DNA of 64,000 nt, taken from the NCBI RefSeq assembly GCF_004210375.1, contig NC_134830.1, positions 42,785,094-42,849,093 on the forward strand, read 5' to 3'. Numbering within the stretch: the stretch's first letter is position 1; every line of letters starts with the position of its first letter. Below are positions 58,701-64,000 of the stretch, piece after piece. A program made the translations under genes and the position numbers. The notes under the pieces are model-generated. The model was not told the DNA's origin, did no database searches, and worked only from the letters and a program-made list of their open reading frames with translations. The stretch comes from Tachypleus tridentatus. Its lineage: Eukaryota; Arthropoda; Merostomata; Xiphosura; Limulidae.

Positions 58701-58972
58701 TAAAAATGAAAGTATAAATGTTACATCATGCATCTTAATAGTAGCATCGCTAGTACTACTAGTAGGCTGTATTAGTAAGAATAACTAATACTATAAATAC
58801 TTAGCACGATACTGGCAATACCAATGACAGAGAAAATGACTTACTCAGTAAGACTTATAATAGTCATAAGTTAACGCTTTTTCAATACAAATGTTTCGTT
58901 TAATCAACATATCACTTACACATTATTGAAGCGAAACATATCATCACATGTAAATGGACGTATGGTAGTCAT
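31670..58972 (-). CDS. NAA20: NAA20, catalytic subunit of NatB N-terminal acetyltransferase
   Basis: GNAT-fold enzyme that, with NAA25, acetylates the N-terminal Met of proteins beginning Met-Asp, Met-Glu, Met-Asn or Met-Gln on the ribosome. Coding join on the minus strand: 58972-58920, 54768-54744 (25-nt microexon), 44698-44608, 36657-36528, 34776-34640, 31755-31670. All six exons have GT-AG introns and matching phases, giving 522 nt = 173 residues plus stop, close to the usual ~178. Visible landmarks: MTTIRPFTCDDMFRFNN start, YLQYLAHWPEYF, NWHGHVTALTIAPEYRRLGL with the acetyl-CoA-binding RRLGLA (residues 82-87), VDLFVRVSN, MYKQLGYRVYR and PHPVRPEDIE end. Introns reach 10 kb and hold two LINE copies and several DNA-transposon pieces. 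It converges with DAAM. Confidence 0.96.
31756..34639. other. NAA20 intron 5, no recognised element
   Basis: A-rich on the plus strand. Open frames such as 32133-32435 and 34186-34428 have no domain. I see no SINE or transposon end here. Confidence 0.5.
34640..34776 (-). CDS. NAA20: NAA20 exon 5
   Basis: Residues 100-145 plus one base. KRAYFVDLFVRVSNKVAVAM, then YKQLGYRVYRRVLEYYS and DPDEDAF. Donor GTATGT at 34639. Confidence 0.94.
34777..36527. other. NAA20 intron 4
   Basis: AT-rich. The only candidate repeat is a degenerate type-B SINE fragment at about 35276-35392 (GCACAAAGCTACTCAATGGA). Confidence 0.5.
36528..36657 (-). CDS. NAA20: NAA20 exon 4, acetyl-CoA-binding core
   Basis: Residues 57-99 plus two bases. 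MGKAEGPGENWHGHVTALTI, then APEYRRLGLAATLM, the GNAT motif A. Acceptor TTGGTTTTAG; donor GTATGA at 36527. Confidence 0.94.
36840..37305. mobile_element. 466-bp MITE-like derivative of the CACTATG transposon
   Basis: Starts CACTATGCAACACAAATTTT; its right end, inverted, starts CACTGTAACAAAATTTTTAC. Flanked on both sides by TTA, a likely 3-bp target duplication. The left 300 bp match the gene-side end of the 51980-53678 element and the right 120 bp match its other end, with the coding middle deleted. Confidence 0.8.
37734..37822 (-). ncRNA. LINE 3'-region stem-loop unit 1
   Basis: Arms CATAACCCG...CCAG (37734-37746) and CTGG..TGGGTTATG (37807-37822) pair around a conserved ~60-nt loop with AGTCACCTGAAGTTGGCC. 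Confidence 0.6.
38067..38155 (-). ncRNA. LINE 3'-region stem-loop unit 2
   Basis: Arms CATAACCCGCCAGGA and TCCTGGTTCCGGGTTATG: nine pairs, a 3-nt bulge, then six pairs. Confidence 0.62.
38226..38308 (-). ncRNA. LINE 3'-region stem-loop unit 3
   Basis: Arms AACTCGCCAGGAC and GTCCTGGTGTCGAGTT. The outer stem changes from CCCG to CTCG with the matching change on the other arm. An inner GACTAACG/CGTTAGTC helix is perfect here. Confidence 0.62.
38517..42121 (-). pseudogene. LINE ORF2 polyprotein (EN-RT-RNase H), interrupted
   Basis: The endonuclease (42121-41483) starts MATLIQWNCRGLRFNLDD and has LGDFNGHHSLWG and the terminal SDH. An in-frame TGA follows, then a linker to 40985. Reverse transcriptase spans 41063-39315: KPGKDPKIPSNYRPIALMS, FFDIEKAYDTT, then TAG where copy 2 has TGG, and the catalytic box FVDD. 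RNase H (39240-38800) shows YTDGS, TADLYAISLAL, YTDSLSFILAL and GNEHTDMAAK. The usual Glu in the second RNase H site is Asp here, while copy 2 keeps Glu. There are further frameshifts near 41040, 39300 and 38670. Confidence 0.88.
42124..43208 (-). pseudogene. LINE ORF1 (gag-like, zinc knuckle), frameshifted
   Basis: Pieces in different frames: 43208-43017 (SPFFIQKGLEGLSGSPKSVK), 42995-42693 (KNVPESEILAGL), a knuckle segment within 42859-42605 (CFQCQRFGHSKTSC, the C-x2-C-x4-H-x4-C pattern) and 42732-42124 (CVNCNGSHPSYFHSCPKW, then a long Ser/Pro/Lys-rich tail). At least two frameshifts and one stop. Its role in the family is RNA binding and particle formation. TAA at 42126-42124 is followed two bases later by the ORF2 ATG. 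Confidence 0.82.
43210..43905 (-). other. LINE 5' leader (untranslated/promoter region)
   Basis: Markedly GC-richer than the flanks, with no conserved frame. The open frames on both strands here are composition artefacts. By position this is the element's 5' UTR, which in such LINEs contains the internal promoter. The exact 5' boundary is uncertain. Confidence 0.55.
43906..44607. other. NAA20 intron 3, gene-proximal part
   Basis: AT-rich intron between the LINE and exon 3. Nothing recognised. Confidence 0.5.
44608..44698 (-). CDS. NAA20: NAA20 exon 3
   Basis: Thirty codons plus one base: YGLSFYLQYLAHWPEYF, then EAPNGDIMGY. Acceptor ATCCCAG ends at 44699; donor GTAAGT starts at 44607. The frame stays open upstream to an alternative acceptor at 44748 (see findings). 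Confidence 0.93.
44871..45092. repeat. 37-bp minisatellite, six units
   Basis: ACAGGACATGTATGTTGATT starts at 44871, 44908, 44945, 44982, 45019 and 45056; units are nearly identical. It lies ~170 bp on the 5' side of NAA20 exon 3. Confidence 0.93.
45100..46562. other. NAA20 intron 2 segment, nothing recognised
   Basis: AT-rich, without repeats or coding signals that I can support. Confidence 0.45.
46801..46886 (-). ncRNA. LINE 3'-region stem-loop unit 4
   Basis: Arms ATAACTTGCCAGGA and TCCTGGTTCCAAGTTAT. The outer stem is CTTG/CAAG where unit 2 has CCCG/CGGG. Confidence 0.6.
46959..47032 (-). ncRNA. LINE 3'-region stem-loop unit 5
   Basis: Arms ATAACTCATCAGGA and TCCTGGTTTTGAGTTAT. The outer stem is CTCA/TGAG, again compensated on both arms. 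Confidence 0.6.
51734..51890 (-). CDS. orphan exon-like frame in NAA20 intron 2
   Basis: On the minus strand, a strong acceptor (T-rich run ending TTGTACTAG) is followed by 157 nt of open frame and then donor GAG|GTAATT. It encodes one base plus 52 codons rich in Lys/Glu, including EGKDLDIVVGKLLKPSEQ and RKQKRYLGVGFKCKDYK. I do not recognise the protein. Its entry phase (needs two bases) and exit phase (0) are the same as those of the NAA20 microexon, so it could be an alternative NAA20 exon, an exon of an unseen nested gene, or chance. Confidence 0.4.
51980..53678 (+). mobile_element. CACTATG-ended DNA transposon, internally deleted
   Basis: The left end, CACTATGTAACAAAATGTTT, and the inverted right end, CACTGTGTGACACAAATTTT, stay alignable for ~150 bp. 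Between them are a first coding block (from ATG at 52347: zinc-finger-like CYACGQF, then CEHCKKTLE), a deletion or junction near 52560-52615, and the C-terminal block to 53373. CACTRTG termini occur in CMC/Chapaev-type and Transib-type elements; the neighbouring TTA-flanked derivative favours a 3-bp duplication and hence CMC, but this is not settled. Flanks here are TAT and TAA. Confidence 0.78.
52347..53373 (+). pseudogene. transposon-encoded zinc-finger/transposase-like protein
   Basis: The N-terminal block (52347-52555) has two Cys pairs and a stop (TAG) where the family would read on. The C-terminal block, in one frame from ~52618 to the TGA at 53371-53373, has two stops (after DEYG and FLMGL), then a clean 193-codon run (52792-53373) with [36 protein letters not shown] and MSLKVHILDAHLDKFK. 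It is homologous to 12483-13377. The function is inferred from its position between terminal inverted repeats. Confidence 0.65.
53959..54097. repeat. 139-bp dispersed repeat, copy 1
   Basis: Almost identical (two differences seen) to 56624-56762. Contains a GACAGTG-TTATT-CACTGTC hairpin. Unclassified. Confidence 0.9.
54744..54768 (-). CDS. NAA20: NAA20 exon 2, 25-nt microexon
   Basis: One base plus eight codons, reading (V)NLDPLTET, the exact conserved family segment between FNN and YG. Acceptor TTTCTTTTACAG ends at 54769; donor GTATCC begins at 54743. Without it the reading frame between exons 1 and 3 would not join. Confidence 0.9.
54960..55265 (+). mobile_element. CR1-like LINE 3'-end remnant
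   Basis: Shifting frames read REGLWLKCLRL, then VVDTINLSEFMKSLLT, which resemble the extreme C terminus of CR1/L2-type reverse transcriptases (SLxxFKxxLD). Heavily decayed. Confidence 0.4.
56146..56480 (-). mobile_element. CR1-like LINE RT C-terminal remnant
   Basis: Minus-strand text reads RRADRIFGMEKLLYEEKL, then RRDLLNFF, then KVVGFCNGLP and SLREDLLDKYL, with stops between. This is the typical CR1/L2-type ORF2 terminus order (RRxxRxxxxxxLxYEERL ... WNxLPxxVV ... SLxxFKxxLDKY). Confidence 0.6.
56624..56762. repeat. 139-bp dispersed repeat, copy 2
   Basis: Same start (CATTAAATATGCACTGAG) and end (CTCTCAAATTAAGTA) as the copy at 53959, in direct orientation. Both lie in NAA20 introns, on either side of the microexon. 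Confidence 0.9.
57569..57690 (+). repeat. type-B tRNA-derived SINE
   Basis: CCCCATAGTGGCATAACAGT, GTCTCTGGACTTACAAAATG, the B-box-like GGTTTCGATACCC and GGGCAGAGCACAGACAGTCC, with tail GCTTTGTGCTTAATTACAC. Confidence 0.85.
57922..57969. repeat. 24-bp tandem duplication
   Basis: GTGAACATTTAATATAGTGT, then TGAACACTTAATATAGTGTG, two units. Confidence 0.8.
58920..58972 (-). CDS. NAA20: NAA20 exon 1 with start codon
   Basis: ATG at 58972-58970. Encodes MTTIRPFTCDDMFRFNN plus two bases (GT); donor GTAAGT begins at 58919. The start is fixed by the family's conserved MTTLRxFTCDDL N terminus. The -3 base is a G. Confidence 0.94.
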
Positions 58973-59340
58973 TTCAAATCAGAATCATGTAAACAATAAA
59001 CTTTGTAACATAATCATAAACCAGCCTCTCACATTATTTCTGAGCTATGAAGCCCTCTAGGGATCAACATTGATATAATATTAGAATTTTATAAAATATT
59101 ATTTAATTTATTTTATATTGAAATTTTACTGTTGTTTTAAATATTACAGACACAAGTATCAATCAAATTACAATTATGAAATCTGAAACTAGAAGAAAAG
59201 TTAAAACTGCTGTAATAGAAAAAATAAGAAGTCAAACTTTCAACCAAATGACTTCTATGAAGATCTTATGAAGATAACCTTATAATTCCGTAGTGATTTT
59301 TAGCAACTTATTTATATTTTAAGATTTATACATATTGTAT
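58973..59340 (-). promoter_or_regulatory. NAA20 5' flank
   Basis: Immediately upstream of the NAA20 ATG. It must contain the 5' UTR and promoter unless an untranslated exon lies further away. I cannot place a TATA box or transcription start with confidence. Confidence 0.3.
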
Positions 59341-59582
59341 AGGCCTTCTAGTGGCAGAGCAGTATGTCTACGAACACAGAATGTATGGAATAGCATGTAT
59401 ATAGATATTACCTTTACCAAGAAACAGTATATTTATGTGACACATTGCCTTTCTGGAGTAAAAATATCCGAATTATTTACTTATTTATTTTAGAACACAG
59501 CTACACTGGGCTGTCTTCTGTGTTCATCATGGGAATTTGAACCCCATATTTTAGAGTTGTAAGTCCTTAAACTTGCCGCTGT
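59341..59582. repeat. two type-B SINE fragments in opposite orientation
   Basis: A plus-strand head fragment at 59341-59390 (CCTTCTAGTGGCAGAGCAGT) and a minus-strand piece at 59488-59582 (CACAGCTACACTGGGCTGTC, GTTGTAAGTCCTTAAACTTG), next to a T run. Confidence 0.6.
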
Positions 59583-59599
59583 CATTTTTTTTTTTTTTT

Positions 59600-61490
59600 T
59601 GTAATTAGCCTCACAAGTGACTGCAGGATTTTTGATAGTGTTGCTTAATAAGGAGAGACATGTAAATGAAAATTAGATTTGAAATAAAATTTTACTTAGA
59701 AATGGTGTGTTAACAAAACATTTACACTTTAGCGATAGTAATAATTTTATTTTTAGTTATACAAAGTTATTATAATGTGCCTATTATATTTAAAACTTAA
59801 TACATTGTTCAATAAGAGTAAAGAAACACAGTGAGATTAGAACACCGCCACTTAAGTTGTATGCTGGTATATTAAGCAAAATGTTTTTAAAACTCTTCCA
59901 ATTAAAAATACGCGTCACATTAAGCATAATAACTAAAGATGATTAGAAAATTTCTTAATTAAGAAGAGACTCAGCCAATTAACTATAATCTCTCTAATGG
60001 TTATGTTATTTCATGTTCACAGGTAAATGTCAATATCCACCATAAGTTATATTCAAAACATGTTTTATAAAGAATAAATCGAACAAGAAGATAATGAAAG
60101 CATACAAGACAGTGACATAGTTTGTTTGGTAATTGTGATCGGAGGGTTTTACCCTTAAGTATTTGTTGGTTTTCATTTTTACTCACTGGCAAGTCTGGTT
60201 GTTTATATTCAATCACCAGTTATCAACAACCCAAGCCTCTTTTTGCCACTCAGGCACAGGACTCAGGTTTCTGTCCACCTAGCAGCTTAAGTATGACAGT
60301 GCTGAAGTTGATACACACAAATAAATGTTTATCTGGACAGGTGCGTGAGTGACTACAATAGCTGGATGTTTCAACAGAGAATGTTATGTAGAGTACATAC
60401 GCATCCTCTGAATTTTTACTAAGCATAACGTTACAGAGACACTGACAACCAAGGAGAAAAAAAGCTCTCATTGGAAAGAAAAATACTGTTCAAAGACGTA
60501 TGGAAAATCTACCCAGACTAATAGAGCAGAAAATAATATAGAAGTATTTATAATACCATCATTCTCAGTACATATATGATACATGCATCATTAATTGTCA
60601 ATTCACTTGAAAATTAAGAGAGGTAACAGTCCCTTGGCGTTACCAAACTCGCCAGTGAAAAAGTTTACTGAGTAGCTTTGTATACGGTTCTTCTTTTCAT
60701 GAATCTTCCTCATAGAAGATGCATCGTGACACCAAAGAAAACTGACCCAGAACAATGAGTAGCCAAAGCAAGAGAAATTTAACCATATTTTGTGATCATT
60801 AATCTACTGTTAAAACTCCCCATACACGTTTGTGCGCACAATTTTAAAAATATTTTAAGTGAACTTAAAGCATTCACTATTCTAAATCAATAACACCTTA
60901 ACGTATTATAAAGCCTTATTTCATTCTCCTTAATTGTCAGGTATTTCAACTATACTCAATGCTGTTGTGGTAGTCTGATATTTGGCATATGAGAGATACT
61001 AAATGTTATCACTGATAGGTTTCCCACATTGGATTCCACATTGTTCTTTAAATGTCATACTTTGGAAAAGCCAACGCAGTGATTAGTTTATTGAACAAAT
61101 GTCACAGGTGTTTATATGATGAAGGATAAGATATAGTTTTAATATATATAGTTTAGTACTAACTAGCTTCAAGTTAGCTAACGAATTGGTCTGAATATCC
61201 GAATAGGTTGAAATAAAAGACTTTTACTCATGGGAAGCATGGAAAATTATGTCCAAACCACGTTGTTAAGATAAATAAAAGTCTTTATGTGGTACCCCAC
61301 AGCTCTAAGTTATTTACATCAGTCATCCTTTCCATGACACATATTTAAAAGCAGTTTAAACCCCAGTTTGTACAAATTTTTACAAAACCGTGTTACCACC
61401 ACTGGGGCATGACTTACAACATAAAACAGAGACAGTTCAGGGAATTGAGTCTATGATATCTAACTGTAATTGAAGGTGAGGAATAGTTTG
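59600..61490. other. upstream flank, nothing recognised
   Basis: AT-rich. The open frames near 60122-60471 have no domain, and the GTGCGTGAG at 60342 looks donor-like but has no supported exon. Confidence 0.45.
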
Positions 61491-61497
61491 TTTTAAA

Positions 61498-61730
61498 TTT
61501 GGTTTGGTTTGAATTTCGTGCAGAGCTACACGAGGGCTATCTGCGCTAGCCGTCTCTAATTTAGCAGTGTAAGACTAGAGGGAAGGCAGCTAGTCATCAC
61601 CACCTACCGCCAACGTCTTTACCAACGAATAGTGGGATTGACAGTCACATTATAACGCCTCCATGGCTGAAAGGGCGAGCATGTTTGATGCGACCGGATT
61701 TCGAACCGACGACCTTCAGATTACGAGTTT
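61498..61730 (-). repeat. type-A tRNA-derived SINE
   Basis: GAATTTCGTGCAGAGCTACA, CGAGGGCTATCTGCGCTAGC, core GGCTGAAAGGGCGAGCATG and a degenerate B box, truncated at the head. Confidence 0.9.
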
Positions 61731-61734
61731 TAAA

Positions 61735-63721
61735 AGAGCTCACTTAATTAAGTCATAATTAAAGACAGTTTTATACTGGTCCTTTTGTAAAACTAATATC
61801 GAATCGATCTTCGTACTGGAAAAGTGATCAAAATATTTCTTACTGTGATTTTATTTTACCTTTACTTCCCAAAATCAAGTTTTGGAATTATAAGTAATGC
61901 CACTTTCAAACCAAACGTTTAAATATCGAACGTGAATTAAATATTTTAAATGCAATAAATTTTAGTTATTATAATTAATCTCAGTTTTCCATCTACTCTG
62001 TAATTAGTTATTTGTTTAGTCTTCACAGAACTTACATAAATAACTCAGTGTATTAAAAAACACTAAAAAAGTTTAATATAGAACCCAATCTGGAAATTGC
62101 AGCTTTTCGCGAATTTAAAAACAAACAAACTAATTCTTAAATCGAAAGCTGAAATACTATCATCCTATTCTTAAACCAAGTTTGTAGCATTTATTCTAAC
62201 TATCTAGCTTATTAAGTCTATAATCTCCAAGTATAATATTAAACGAATATCAAGGGGAAAGGTCCATGAGTATTTACAAGTATGCTGTTGAACTGGAGTG
62301 CTGTATTTCATTTCTTCAACCATCTCTTTCTCGAAAATAGATGTTGATTTTGTGATGGGGTGGATGCTTGAGTTCTTTTAACTAGTGAGACTTTGTCATT
62401 TTCAACTCATCGTTTTATTGTTATTCTAATGCTATTAAAATGACATTTTGGGATAAAAGGTTCTTTTTCGTAACCACAACCCTTACTTTATAAAAAAGAC
62501 CCGATTGATTTGAGGCATGAGTTTTGGACCTTGCATCTTCCTGACACGCTGATGTGCAATTTTTCTGCTGAAGAGTGAAGACGTTCTTCTTCGAAATGTG
62601 GTGTTCATTTCTATGTAGTCAAGCTGTTTAGATATCGACTCTTAGAAATAGCGGTTACTTCTCTCCCTATTCACCAATCACGTTTCGAAAGAATGTTACA
62701 GGACCTGCCAGGGTAATTCGATTTTATGTGCAGAGCAGATTTTCCTATCTTATGTAACTGTAGCTTCAGAGCTTACTCTAATAGTAGTTTAATTTCTAAT
62801 GTATGTGCTATTCATTGTTATATTTTTAATTTGTGAGCATAAACCATATCTTTTGTCACCTCGTTGCTCAGTGGCAGACCTGATGTTATTACAACTGAAT
62901 AATCTTTATTTGTCTGATATGTCATCCATTTTTATTTACGAAAGACTCTGATTTGTATACTAATTCGAAAAAGAAACCCAGCAATAATTCCAAAACTATT
63001 CCAGTGTAAAAGTTAAATTTATAAAATAACAAATATTATTTAGATACCTGTGACTTTAGACATAAAGAAACTCTTAAATATTATGTAATATATTTTTTTA
63101 ATAATATTCCACAATCCTTGAAAATAAATCATCGATATTTTCAAACAGTCAATGAAAATAGTTTCACTTACAGATTTCCATTACAAAGTTGAAATGTTGC
63201 TTTGGTAAAAATAGTTGTTATATTCCATTCTAGATAGCAACACTATAGAGTTCACTATTTCGAGATTGTTAAAAAATATGAATTTTGTTAAAAAGTAAAG
63301 ATTTTTACCAATAATATCAAAAGCAGATCAATGTTTTAATGGTCTCCCTCGATTATTGAACAGTACGTTTGAAGGTTTATAACACTAGAATTAGGGGCTT
63401 GATTAGCGCAGCGTTTACAAAGCAGCGTTGTCTACTCAGAAGCTAAACGTTAAAGCAATACAATATTTAACAGTGGAACTAAACCTTTTCAAATTGTACC
63501 TGATTTTATCTTATTAAACTGTAACATATTTATTTGTTAAGATCGAAATTCGTGGTTGAAAGTGGTCAAGCATTTTTTTCTGGACAATAAATAATAATTC
63601 ATATATCTTGATTTCATTTTTAATTCTATTAAACAATACTTTACCATGACAATGAATTTCATTTGAAGTCAGTTAGGCTATATAATGTTGTTATTGAGAA
63701 CTGGGGTGATGAGGAATATTA
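61735..63721. other. upstream flank, mostly unassigned
   Basis: Contains a SINE-tail scrap at ~62104-62135 (TTTTCGCGAATTTAAAAAC) and a possible Penelope-like motif at 62567-62598 (CTGAAGAGTGAAGAC...TTCGAAATG). Nothing else recognised. Confidence 0.4.
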
Positions 63722-64000
63722 CACTATGTAACCAAATTTATACTTTTTCTTGTTCCTGGGCAGAAAGAGTTATTTTCCAATTGCTTATGCCTAAAGTAAA
63801 TAGAAACGACCTATTTTTCTCTTCAAACTTTGCTTTCGTGACCTGGGTAATGAAATTTTCAAATTTACCCATTTTCCAGAACATTCCAGGTAGAGTCAGT
63901 GCTGAGTAGCTAATAGAGAATTTTCTCGAACTTACATGAATGTTCAAGAACTTTCTAGAATGTTGTAGAACTAACGAGAATTTTCTAGAATTTTCCATAG
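63722..64000 (+). mobile_element. CACTATG transposon, left end (runs off window)
   Basis: Starts CACTATGTAACCAAATTTAT, preceded by TTA, and matches the left 280 bp of the 51980 element (CTTTTTCTTGTTCCTGGG, then CATTTTCCAGAACATTCCAG). Several TTCTAGAA-like motifs follow. The rest lies beyond the window. Confidence 0.82.

Noticed and set aside
60250..60471. Possible exon of an upstream gene
   Set aside because: A donor-like site exists, but there is no matching acceptor and no recognisable protein.

Overview
The window is animal nuclear DNA: AT-rich, with small exons, canonical GT-AG introns of 0.2-10 kb and a heavy load of transposable elements. The protein matches are closest to arthropod versions. 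The abundant tRNA-headed SINE makes me think of a chelicerate, possibly a horseshoe crab, but that species call is an inference from memory. Two genes converge on a ~4.7 kb gap.

Positions 1-26961 (+) hold the 3' part of a DAAM-type formin. Twelve coding exons join without a frame break into 591 codons: a short coiled lead-in, a proline-rich FH1, the complete FH2 actin-nucleation domain and a C-terminal DAD autoinhibitory tail. The N-terminal GBD/FH3 half lies upstream of the window. Its introns carry tRNA-derived SINEs, a dead Tc1/mariner element, a transposon fragment with long inverted repeats, minisatellites, a misplaced duplicate of FH2 exon 7 and a Penelope-type insert with a hammerhead-ribozyme-like core.

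Positions 31670-58972 (-) hold a complete NAA20 gene, the catalytic subunit of the NatB N-terminal acetyltransferase. Six exons, one of them a 25-nt microexon, give 173 residues. Its introns contain a nearly full-length RNase-H-bearing LINE (about 37.5-43.9 kb), a second 5'-truncated copy of the same family (about 46.6-50.9 kb), three remnants or derivatives of a CACTATG-ended DNA transposon, CR1-like LINE ends, and an orphan exon-like reading frame whose phases would fit between NAA20 exons 1 and 3.

Positions 58973-64000 are the NAA20 upstream flank, mostly repeats, ending inside another transposon end.

The most notable non-coding observations are: (1) a stem-loop repeated five times in the 3' regions of the two LINE copies, with compensatory base changes; (2) a small 3'-tail hairpin shared by this LINE and both SINE families, suggesting a LINE-SINE mobilisation partnership; (3) a 42-nt minimal hammerhead-like motif; (4) a minisatellite in which every unit contains a consensus 5' splice site; (5) three phase-compatible routes between NAA20 exons 1 and 3.
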